From: JANXQG01 sp037147235
Lineage (GTDB): Bacteria > Planctomycetota > Planctomycetia > Pirellulales > Thermoguttaceae
Length of the DNA: 18,474 nt
NCBI GenBank assembly: GCA_037147235.1
Contig: JBAWVO010000112.1
Coordinates: 1 to 18,474, forward strand
Direction: 5' to 3'
Shown: in pieces, positions 9,048-15,890 of the stretch
How positions within the stretch are numbered: position 1 is the first letter of the stretch
Layout: each line of letters begins with the position of its first letter
Made by a program: the position numbers and the translations under genes
Notes under the pieces: generated by a model
Database searches by the model: none
What the model saw: the letters and a program-made list of their open reading frames with translations, nothing else
What the model was told of the DNA's origin: nothing

Positions 9048-10094
9048 TCACTCCTGAACGTCGTAAAGTTGCTTGACCTCTTCTCCAGACAGCGCGCGGT
9101 TGTAGACCATCACTTCATCAATGAGGCCATTTGCCCAGTAGCCGTCTGCGCCCCAACTGGCACCGACCTTGGCGGTGGAATCCCTCTTATTTAGAGGTGA
9201 ATCGCCAGTCGCGTCCTGGCCCACGGACACCCCATCCTTAAATAAGACGACCTGACCACTCCGTTTGAAAGTGAAGCACAGATGGGCCCACTTGCCGATT
9301 TCAGTCGGTTTACCCCATGCCGTGGGTCTCCTCCCGTCGGCCGTAAGCACGGTGACAATTCCTTTGTGCGGCGGGACTAGGTCCGAAAAGTGGTCTGCTT
9401 GTGCAAACAGCCCCCAAACATTGTCGCCCGGCGGACCTCCGAACTGCGTGACCACCGAGGCACCCCGCTGAGCCTTGGCAGGCCGAACCCATCCGCATAC
9501 CGTGATTTCGTCCACCCCACTGAGATTGCACCCCGTATCTAGGTAATCCCCATTGCCGTTGAATTCGTACGCCCCGCCGGCAATGCCGTCGCGAGTCCAC
9601 TTCGCTCCATGTACAATCCCGTGGTTCCCTTTTCCGCTCAGGTCGGTTGCCTTTCCACCCTCGTCCCGGTCGAACGAATAGTGCAAGACCAGCCCACGCT
9701 TCAACCCCTCCGGCAGCGGCCTACCAGCCAACACAACCCGAAGCTCTCGGATGTGTTCAACGGCTATTGATACTCTTCCAAATACCATCTCCAGTTTGAT
9801 CGGCGCAAGACTACCGATACTCTTGAGCTTGTCGCCGTTGAGTAAAGTAAACGCCGCCGTTTCGTGATCTTCGCCCATTTTGATGCTAAGGATCTGATTC
9901 AGTGGGACATCCATCTTGGCGTAGGATGTCTGTACCGGCACCGACAGAATGTTCGGGAACCCGGTGATGTGGGAACCGTCAACTAGATCCAGTTCAAGAC
10001 GCAGTTGCGGTCCGGCCCTGTCCTCGCCCGCCATCGCCGTGCCAACCAGTGCCATGGCCGTAAACACTGCAATACATAATGCGAATCGTTTCAT
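9048..10094 (-). CDS. Exported LamG-domain protein, second paralog
   Basis: The 348-aa product begins MKRFALCIAVFTAMALVG, a signal peptide ending near AMA/GED. This start is preferred over a longer frame reaching 10136 because it aligns with the paralogs and has AAAGGAG about 8 bases upstream. The extra residues of the longer frame are simply the duplicated spacer. Residues about 36-121 hold the two beta motifs. A LamG jelly-roll follows at about 133-345 (GLVLHYSFDRDEGG, ITVCGWVRPAKAQ, GKWAHLCFTFKRSG, NGLIDEVMVYNRALSGEEVK). The N-terminal half is nearly identical to the 6839-7909 paralog, while the LamG part has diverged strongly apart from the opening and closing strands. Confidence 0.87.
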   Translation of the reverse strand: MKRFALCIAVFTAMALVGTAMAGEDRAGPQLRLELDLVDGSHITGFPNILSVPVQTSYAKMDVPLNQILSIKMGEDHETAAFTLLNGDKLKSIGSLAPIKLEMVFGRVSIAVEHIRELRVVLAGRPLPEGLKRGLVLHYSFDRDEGGKATDLSGKGNHGIVHGAKWTRDGIAGGAYEFNGNGDYLDTGCNLSGVDEITVCGWVRPAKAQRGASVVTQFGGPPGDNVWGLFAQADHFSDLVPPHKGIVTVLTADGRRPTAWGKPTEIGKWAHLCFTFKRSGQVVLFKDGVSVGQDATGDSPLNKRDSTAKVGASWGADGYWANGLIDEVMVYNRALSGEEVKQLYDVQE

Positions 10095-10132
10095 GCTACA
10101 CTCCTTTTGTTTAATGTTGTTGTTTGTTTCCT

Positions 10133-11182
10133 TCACTTCCGCAATTCGTACATCTGCTTGATCTCTTCTTCTCTCAACGCGCGGTTGTAAATCTTCACCT
10201 CGTCCACCAAGCCGTTAATGAACATGTCCGACCAGTTGATGAACGGGAGCCGAGACATGTTGCCGATGACCAGTTTGGTGTCGGGACCATCCAAGATGGG
10301 CGCATGGGAGGCGGAGAGCCGCGTCTCCTTTTCCAGCTTACCGTCCACGTAGTAACGCAACATTTCTCCGTCATACGTTCCGACAAGATGACACCAGCGG
10401 TTCAGCGGAAGATTTCCCGGCACGGCTGCCACCGTTGGGCAGGGTTTGGTCGGACTATTCTGCACCGCAAAGACTCCTTTCCCGTACCCGTGTCCTATGG
10501 CGAGTTCAAACGCGCCTGGTTTATCGGTGGAGAGTGGACCACGATTGATTACGTGGCCGTAAAGGGTGTGTCCAGTGACGGAGACCCAGAGGGAAACGGT
10601 CATCTCGTTCCAACCGTTCATATTCAGCTCGGGCGCGGATGCCACGAGATAGGTGTCCTTGCTGCGGAAGCGGGCCGCCTTGCCTTTGACGCCGGCTTCA
10701 TACACGGGGGTGCCCACCCAGTAGCCGTCATTTCCTCGGCCGCTCTGATCCCGCACCTTCTCGTTGTCGTCGTCAAACGTGTAGTGGAGAACCAATCCGC
10801 TATCTGCTTTGCCCGGCATGAAGGTGATGCTACGGCACTCCGCCAGCGGAACCTCGACTTTTCCGAACAGCGTTTGCACGTCGAGGAAGCGCAGATTCAA
10901 AACGCCTGAAACCTGGTCGTTATTGAGGAGTTGGATTGCCACGGTCTCGCGGTTCTCGTTGAACCGAATACTTCGGATCTGGTCGGGTGGCAGCGCGATC
11001 TTGCCAAAGGAAGTTATGAGATGTAGGGGAGCCTCCGTCGTGGTTCCGATCAGACGGGAACCCTCGGTGAGTTCGATGGACAGGCGAATCGCTTGGCCTG
11101 TTTCCGGATTACCTCCATACGCAAAACTCGCCAAGCAGAGTACTCCGCAAGTGGGCAGAACATATTTCAACTTATTCATCAT
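10133..11182 (-). CDS. Exported LamG-domain protein, first and most divergent paralog
   Basis: The 349-aa product has a signal peptide (MNKLKYVLPTCGVLCLASFA). Residues about 37-74 (GSRLIGTTTEAPLHL, FGKIALPPDQIRSIRF) and 85-121 (NNDQVSGVLNLRFLDVQT, FGKVEVPLAECRSITF) show the tandem beta motif most clearly. A LamG domain covers about 130-345, with GLVLHYTFDDDNEKV, NRWCHLVGTYDGEMLRYYVDG and NGLVDEVKIYNRALREEEIK. Two ATGs are adjacent (11182 and 11179), and the AAGGAG at 11188-11193 is better spaced for the second. The gene sits directly downstream of the 112-bp inverted-repeat element, whose arm touches the ribosome-binding site. Sequence identity to the other three is much lower, so it is probably the older member. 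Confidence 0.88.
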   Translation of the reverse strand: MMNKLKYVLPTCGVLCLASFAYGGNPETGQAIRLSIELTEGSRLIGTTTEAPLHLITSFGKIALPPDQIRSIRFNENRETVAIQLLNNDQVSGVLNLRFLDVQTLFGKVEVPLAECRSITFMPGKADSGLVLHYTFDDDNEKVRDQSGRGNDGYWVGTPVYEAGVKGKAARFRSKDTYLVASAPELNMNGWNEMTVSLWVSVTGHTLYGHVINRGPLSTDKPGAFELAIGHGYGKGVFAVQNSPTKPCPTVAAVPGNLPLNRWCHLVGTYDGEMLRYYVDGKLEKETRLSASHAPILDGPDTKLVIGNMSRLPFINWSDMFINGLVDEVKIYNRALREEEIKQMYELRK

Positions 11183-11187
11183 GCTTT

Positions 11188-11193
11188 CTCCTT
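11188..11193 (-). promoter_or_regulatory. Ribosome-binding site abutting an inverted repeat
   Basis: Read on the minus strand, AAGGAG lies 8 bases before the second ATG of the LamG gene at 10133-11182. It is immediately adjacent to the outer arm of the 25-bp inverted repeat (11194-11218). A folded transcript would place a long stem right beside this site, so translation could depend on the structure. That regulatory effect is inference. Confidence 0.6.
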
Positions 11194-11305
11194 AGGACCG
11201 GCGCAGAAATAACTGTCGTGTTTTGCCCACTCGCCGAGCGGGGGCGGACGGCACACGGAGTGTGCCTGCTACTTTTCTTGCGACAGTTATTTCTGCGCCG
11301 GTCCT
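11194..11305. repeat. 112-bp nested palindromic element (25-bp perfect arms, GGA hairpin inside)
   Basis: The left arm at 11194-11218 (AGGACCGGCGCAGAAATAAC, then TGTCG) is a perfect reverse complement of 11281-11305. Inside it, GGCACAC (11250-11256) pairs with GTGTGCC (11260-11266) around a GGA loop. On the minus strand GTAG (11272-11269) sits two bases before the inner hairpin. This matches the tetranucleotide-plus-palindrome design of REP sequences that are recognised by Y1 (RAYT) transposases. The element fills most of the 159-bp gap between a DUF4139 gene and the first LamG gene, and no transposase is present. It could also act as a terminator or attenuator between the two gene groups, though no U-tract follows it. 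Confidence 0.85.
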
Positions 11306-11341
11306 TAACCAACTTTCGACACAACTTGGTTGATAGCCATT

Positions 11342-12913
11342 TTACTTCGACCGCTCGATTGTGACATTATTCTGCTTGGCGTTCCGACCCTGATGCTGAG
11401 TGACCTCGTAGAGCAGGTCGGCCTTCTCGCCTGGCTTCACGGTAGCGGTGTATTCGACTGTCTGGTAGTCGAAGTCTTTGGCTGCCAGTGCGCTGCGGAA
11501 GACAACATGGCCGGGAAAGGTGCGCCGAACTTCCAGGTCGATCGGTTTGGCCGTGTAGTTACGCACTCGTTGACTGTAGAGTACCAGGTCGTCCCAGCCC
11601 ACCACCGAGCTATTCATCTCGATTTGGACGTTGGCCTCGCCCACCTGCTTGAAGATGTCGGCCCCGTAGATTTGCATCCAGATGTTGTCGCGGCGGGATC
11701 GTAGCTTGACTAACTCGAAGATCACGTTGGGATCGCTGCCGAGGTTCAACTCGATCTTGTCGCCGATGGGGATGTACTTGATCGGCTGCCCGACCAGGTA
11801 GCTCAATCCATCCTGGCCGTTCTGGCGAAAGACGCGGAACATGCCGTCCGGCAAGGGCGTGGTGCCGAGTTTTGAGTCCTTGTCGTTCGTGAGCAGGCAC
11901 ATCCGCACCAACTGGTCACCGTATTCGGCCGGGCGGTAGCGGTACTGGATTTTGAACGGCACGGTGGTGACCTCAAGGCTTCGCATCCGTTTCGACCAGC
12001 CGTTGCGAATCGTTTCGGTCCCTTCGATCGTGTAGATAAAATACTCGCTCAGGCCTTCTTTGATGATCTGTTTTGGTTTCTTTAGAGCACCGCCACTGCC
12101 GCCACCTTTTTCGTCATAGAAGTAGCCACCGTCTTCGTCTCTGCCATTCTTTTCTAATTCACGAAGGGCACTTTGCCGCAATTCGTGCTTTATGCCTGAC
12201 CCCAACTTAGACACTTCATCCAACCGCACCCGCGCCAACTGCGCGATCTTCTCGACCAGATTGACCCGCCCGACGATCAGCCGCACCTGCACGTCTTCGT
12301 ACTCTTCGCCCGAATTGTTGTGTACTCGGACAAAACCCTCGAAGCCCATTTCGGTCTCGGCCGGGTTGGCGATGCAAACGTAATCCGCCGCCCAACTGAT
12401 CCCGCTCGTGAAATAGGTGATCTCGACCGTTGCCTCACCATCCATCTCGCTCTGCACGTTCCAGTAGAGCATCTTGGGTTTGTCGTGCGGGAAGGTTGTG
12501 TCGAGCAATTCCAGCTTGTCGGGATGGTTAAGAAATCGAAGTTGGACTGAAGTTGGGTCAATGAGCGTGTTGGCCCAACTAAACTGCAAAGGATTAGCAC
12601 CCGGTTTGAAGCTGACTTTGCGGGTTTCTCGCACGAGCGTCAGGTCTTCCGAGTTGTAGATGGTCAACTGGACGCTCTGACGGGCGGGCACTGTCGAAAG
12701 ATCGACGTTTTTGGCATAGACGGCATCGACAAGGAGGAAGATTACCAGCAGCAGAAAGAATGCCTCACGCAAAGGCGCAAAGGCGCAAAGAAAACAAGCT
12801 GAGTGTCGAAGACAGTCGGTTCCCACGTGGAGCGCAGGAACCAGGACATTGTTCTTCGCGTCTTCTCGCCTTTGCGTGAACATCTTTTTTCCAGTTGAGT
12901 TCCGGCAACTCAT
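11342..12913 (-). CDS. DUF4139-family exported protein with element-derived N-terminus
   Basis: The 523-aa product is a close paralog of the 482-aa protein upstream from about residue 69 (NVDLSTVPARQSVQLTIYNS) to the end. Hallmarks are FSWANTLIDPTSVQLRFL, ITYFTSGISWAADYVCI, the DUF4139-type VRVHNNSGEEYEDVQVRL and the block TIEGTETIRNGWSKRMRSLE. Its first ~50 residues are unlike the paralog: they are encoded by a palindromic repeat at 12765-12879 (FTQRREDAKNN to FAPLREA). After this comes FFLLLVIFLLVDAVYA, which can still serve as an export signal. The ATG at 12913 overlaps the stop of the upstream gene (ATGA). A later ATG at codon 11 lies just outside the element. The family is thought to be extracytoplasmic, and its biochemical function is unknown. 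Confidence 0.82.
   Translation of the reverse strand: MSCRNSTGKKMFTQRREDAKNNVLVPALHVGTDCLRHSACFLCAFAPLREAFFLLLVIFLLVDAVYAKNVDLSTVPARQSVQLTIYNSEDLTLVRETRKVSFKPGANPLQFSWANTLIDPTSVQLRFLNHPDKLELLDTTFPHDKPKMLYWNVQSEMDGEATVEITYFTSGISWAADYVCIANPAETEMGFEGFVRVHNNSGEEYEDVQVRLIVGRVNLVEKIAQLARVRLDEVSKLGSGIKHELRQSALRELEKNGRDEDGGYFYDEKGGGSGGALKKPKQIIKEGLSEYFIYTIEGTETIRNGWSKRMRSLEVTTVPFKIQYRYRPAEYGDQLVRMCLLTNDKDSKLGTTPLPDGMFRVFRQNGQDGLSYLVGQPIKYIPIGDKIELNLGSDPNVIFELVKLRSRRDNIWMQIYGADIFKQVGEANVQIEMNSSVVGWDDLVLYSQRVRNYTAKPIDLEVRRTFPGHVVFRSALAAKDFDYQTVEYTATVKPGEKADLLYEVTQHQGRNAKQNNVTIERSK
12765..12879. repeat. 115-bp palindromic element inside a coding region
   Basis: The outer arms 12765-12790 and 12854-12879 are reverse complements at 22 of 26 positions, and the outermost 13 are perfect (CGCCTTTGCGTGA). 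The left arm contains the direct repeat AAAGGCGC twice. Inside lies an imperfect hairpin, 12818-12842, of the form GGTTCC...GGAACC with a GGA loop. Repeats containing this TTTGCGCCTTTGCGTGA string are familiar from many environmental bacterial genomes and often yield spurious peptides like FTQRREDAK. Here it lies in frame at the 5' end of a DUF4139 gene and codes for about residues 12-50. Confidence 0.8.
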
Positions 12914-14358
12914 GGCTTCACCGGGGCCTTTTCGATCGTGACGTTGTTCTGCTTGGCCAGCCAGCCTTGGTGCTGGATGATCTCGTACAGCAGATTAACT
13001 TTCTCGGCGGGTTTCACCGTGGCCGTGTACTCGACCGTCTGATAGTCGTGGTTCTTGGCCGGTAGCTCGCTAAGGAAGACGACATGGCCGCCGAAGACTC
13101 GGCGGACTTCCAGGTCGATCGGCTTTTTGGTGTAGTTGCGAACCCGCTGGGTGTAGAGGGTATGGTCATCCCAGCCGACCACCGAGCTGTTGACCTCAAC
13201 TACCACCCCAGCTTCGCCGACCTTTCTGAAGACGTTCGCCCCGTGGAGTTGCACCCACAAATTATCTCGCCAGGTGCGGAGCTTGATAAGCTCGAAGATG
13301 ACCTCCGGGTCGGGGCCAAGGTTCAACTCGATCTTGTCGCCGATGGGAATGTACTTGACCGGCTGGGCCACGAGGAAACTCAGCCCGTCACGGCCATTCT
13401 CGCGGAAGACGCGAACAACACCATCCGGCAATGGCGTGGTGCCGAGTTTTGAGTCCTTGTCGTTGGTGAGCAAATACATCCGCACCAACTGGTCGCCATA
13501 TTCGGCAGGACGGTAGCGGTATTGGATCTTGAAGGGTACCTTGGCCGCTTCCAGGCTCCGCATCCGCTTCGACCACCCGTTGCGAATCGTCTCGGTCCCT
13601 TCGATGGTGTAGATGAAGTATTCGCCCAGCCCTTCCTTGGCGACTTGCTTGGGCACAGCAGGTGTGCTTTCACCCGCCAGGGCGGGTGCTGCGGGCATGG
13701 GCGCGTTTGCGATCGCCAGCTTGAGGGCGTCTGCCTTGAACTTGCCACGCGCCGTCTCTTCCAACCCATCGACCTGCTGGGGCGTAATGCGGGCCAATTC
13801 GGCGATCTTTTGCACCAGGTTGATCCGGCCGACGACCAGGCGGACCTGGGCATCCTCGTATTCTTCGCCCGAATTGTTGTGTACCCGCACAAACCCTTCG
13901 AGGCCCATGTCGGTCTCGGCCGGGTTGGCAATGCACAGGTAATCGGCCGACCAACTGATGCCGCTGGTGAAGTAGGTGATCTCGACCATCGCCTCGCCGT
14001 CCATCTCGCTCTGGATGTTCCAGTAGACCATCTGCGGCTTGGCATGGGGGAAGGTGGAGTCCAGCAGGGTTAGCTTGTCTTTATGAGTCAGGAACCGCAA
14101 CTCGACCGACGTTGGGTCGATGAGCGTGTTAGCCCAACTGAACTGCAAAGGGTTGGCACCTGGCTTGAAACTCACCTTGCGCGTTTCTCGCACAAGCGTC
14201 AAGTCTTCGGAGTTGTAGATCGTCAGTTGCACCGTATTGCGGGTGGGGACGGTCGAGAGATCGACGTTTTCAGCCCGCACGACAAGGGCCGCCACGAGCA
14301 ACATTCCCAGCCCCAGTATTCCTCGAATCATTGTATTTCGCATAGTATCACCATTCAT
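12910..14358 (-). CDS. DUF4139-family exported protein, 482 aa
   Basis: The product begins MNGDTMRNTMIRGILGLGML and has a signal peptide ending near VVRA/EN. The N-terminal beta domain carries TVQLTIYNSEDLTLVRETRK and SWANTLIDPTSVELR. The DUF4139 region from about residue 125 carries TYFTSGISWSADY and GFVRVHNNSGEEYEDAQVRL, followed by an Ala/Pro-rich insert (about 205-235) where the paralog instead has a Gly-rich one. The C-terminal strands end near YEIIQHQGWLAKQNNVTIEK. The start is uncertain: ATG 14358 overlaps the upstream gene by 11 bases but lacks a clear ribosome-binding site, and ATG 14343 has GGTGAT close by. It is the donor-like intact copy of the pair with the 11342-12913 gene. The molecular role is unknown. 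Confidence 0.86.
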   Translation of the reverse strand: MNGDTMRNTMIRGILGLGMLLVAALVVRAENVDLSTVPTRNTVQLTIYNSEDLTLVRETRKVSFKPGANPLQFSWANTLIDPTSVELRFLTHKDKLTLLDSTFPHAKPQMVYWNIQSEMDGEAMVEITYFTSGISWSADYLCIANPAETDMGLEGFVRVHNNSGEEYEDAQVRLVVGRINLVQKIAELARITPQQVDGLEETARGKFKADALKLAIANAPMPAAPALAGESTPAVPKQVAKEGLGEYFIYTIEGTETIRNGWSKRMRSLEAAKVPFKIQYRYRPAEYGDQLVRMYLLTNDKDSKLGTTPLPDGVVRVFRENGRDGLSFLVAQPVKYIPIGDKIELNLGPDPEVIFELIKLRTWRDNLWVQLHGANVFRKVGEAGVVVEVNSSVVGWDDHTLYTQRVRNYTKKPIDLEVRRVFGGHVVFLSELPAKNHDYQTVEYTATVKPAEKVNLLYEIIQHQGWLAKQNNVTIEKAPVKP

Positions 14359-15559
14359 TCTTGATCAGGAGGTGTAGCTTGTGGACGATCTTCTCGGCCT
14401 TGGTGTCGGCGCCGCGTGCCGGGAGTTTGATGTGGAATACCAACTGCTCGAAGGTACTCTTCTCTTTGTCCGATCCTTCCACGAAAGTCGTGTCCTTGCC
14501 AAGTTCCCACTGAATATCGCGGCCGTTGTTGCCATAGAGTTCATTGCGGATCGCCCGCACGTTCTCCGAGATATCCAACACGACGGCCTTGTCCTTGAAG
14601 TTCTCGATCTCGAACTTGATGACCACTTCGCGGTCAAAAAGGTTGCCGGCGATGCGATGCTGTTGGTTCTTGTCGATAGTGCGTTTCACTACCACATCCT
14701 GGGCCACGCCGACATAGAGCCGCATCTCGTCGTCCAGCGGGGTAAACTTGCCCCAATCCTCGCCAATGAAGGCCGTGCCGCCGTGACCGTCATCTTGGAA
14801 TATGCGGACCTTGCCATACTGCAACGGCGCCACGCCCAGGCGGTTGGCCTTATTGTTCTTGAGGACGTAGTGCATCGGCACCAGCAGCTTGTTCTGCGGG
14901 CGATCGAGGTAGCCGTGGGCCTGCGGATCACAGGTGTAGGTCTTCTTAACCGGCACCTCGGTGAACTTCTCCACCAGCATTTCCTTAGTCTCATTGATGC
15001 CGATCGGCTTCAGGAAGCGGGGGCCGAAACCTGCCCAGAGCCCGGTCGAGCCGAATGACTCGTTGGCAAGGTTCTGGATGCGCATGTATTCCGAGAGCAC
15101 CAGCGTCTTCTCGTCGTTGGTGGCGACCGCCCGGTAGTTGAAGCTCTTCGTCAGGTTTCCCAGCAAGTAGCTGATGCGAACACGGGCAGAACCGGAGTCG
15201 CTGGAGGATACCTGCCAGACCAGGGCCGCCTCGTTGGGCGGATAGCTGACCGAGAGAACCTTCACGTCCAAGGGCTTGGCGTCGGCGGCCTTGCTGTCGG
15301 TCGCCGGAGCGATCACGCGGAATACGATCGTGTTCGGGTCGATTTGGGTGTTCGCCCAGGAGAAATCGACCTGATTGACCCCCTTAACCAGGGGTACTAT
15401 CCGTTCCTCCTCGACTAGCGTGGCGTTGGGGTTGTCCAACTGGATTTCCACCCGTTCCCGCACGGGGAGGGTGATCAGCTTGATTCGGGCCATCGCCGTG
15501 GCGGGCAGGGCCGAAACGGCGGCCACGAGGGACCAGATTGCCAAATTACGGTATCGCAT
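14348..15559 (-). CDS. DUF4139-like exported protein, first gene of the array
   Basis: The 403-aa product has a signal peptide (MRYRNLAIWSLVAAVSALPA, cleavage near ATAMA). It shares the architecture of the two downstream DUF4139 proteins: an N-terminal domain with ERVEIQLDNPNATLVEEERI and the shared FSWANTQIDPNTIVFRV block, then VRISYLLGNLTKSFNYRAVA and EYMRIQNLANESFG. The sequence is much more divergent and about 80 residues shorter. The ATG has AAGGAG upstream at good spacing. The stop overlaps the next ATG. Three related proteins in a row suggest a complex or a set of functionally varied subunits, which is inference. Pfam assignment should be weaker than for the other two. Confidence 0.8.
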   Translation of the reverse strand: MRYRNLAIWSLVAAVSALPATAMARIKLITLPVRERVEIQLDNPNATLVEEERIVPLVKGVNQVDFSWANTQIDPNTIVFRVIAPATDSKAADAKPLDVKVLSVSYPPNEAALVWQVSSSDSGSARVRISYLLGNLTKSFNYRAVATNDEKTLVLSEYMRIQNLANESFGSTGLWAGFGPRFLKPIGINETKEMLVEKFTEVPVKKTYTCDPQAHGYLDRPQNKLLVPMHYVLKNNKANRLGVAPLQYGKVRIFQDDGHGGTAFIGEDWGKFTPLDDEMRLYVGVAQDVVVKRTIDKNQQHRIAGNLFDREVVIKFEIENFKDKAVVLDISENVRAIRNELYGNNGRDIQWELGKDTTFVEGSDKEKSTFEQLVFHIKLPARGADTKAEKIVHKLHLLIKNEW

Positions 15560-15627
15560 TGTGTTTCTCCTTGGGTTTGTCCGGTAATAGACGAAGTTGC
15601 GTCCGGTTTAGTTCCCGGCTGGTCGTA

Positions 15628-15840
15628 TTATTCTGGCACTTGGGCGACAGTATTACTAGGCTCCGTCCAGGCCACTTTCCAAATATAGGTTGAATTCCGA
15701 CTTTTTACGTCGAACTGGATTGACCATTTTCCCCCTTGGGCCAGGTATATAATAGGGGGCGAATTTTGCAGTGACCCACTGTCGTCCGTCCCATCTGCAA
15801 CAATTAGCTTAAGCTTGGTCGAACCGGGGGTGTACCGCAC
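15628..15840 (-). CDS. Small hypothetical frame, possibly a gene remnant
   Basis: A 70-codon frame with a GTG start reads VRYTPGSTKLKLIVADG near the start and IYLAQGGKWSIQFDVKS further on. The composition is protein-like, but I recognise no family. The open frame continues upstream of the GTG as GPGDS to a stop at 15871-15873, so the visible start may be arbitrary and the piece may be the tail of a degraded secreted protein. No convincing ribosome-binding site precedes it. It fills the 331-bp divergent gap where the promoters for the minus-strand array and the plus-strand gene should lie, and I could not identify promoter boxes there with confidence. Confidence 0.3.
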   Translation of the reverse strand: MRYTPGSTKLKLIVADGTDDSGSLQNSPPIIYLAQGGKWSIQFDVKSRNSTYIWKVAWTEPSNTVAQVPE

Positions 15841-15890
15841 GCTGTCGCCTGGACCGTTTGAGGCAAGCGATCACTTAGAAGGATTTCAAC

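Noticed and set aside
10095..10136. Extended start for the second LamG paralog at 10136
   Set aside because: The extra 14 codons are the duplicated intergenic spacer, begin with GTG inside the upstream gene's end, and disagree with the paralogs and with the AAAGGAG site.
12765..12790. Tandem AAAGGCGC copies as a CRISPR or microsatellite
   Set aside because: There are only two short copies, no spacers, and a matching inverted arm at 12854-12879 shows they belong to a palindromic element.
14381..15058. Plus-strand open frame (225 codons)
   Set aside because: It is antisense to the DUF4139-like gene whose start has a good ribosome-binding site. The peptide is rich in His/Leu/Val as expected for a reverse-strand shadow.
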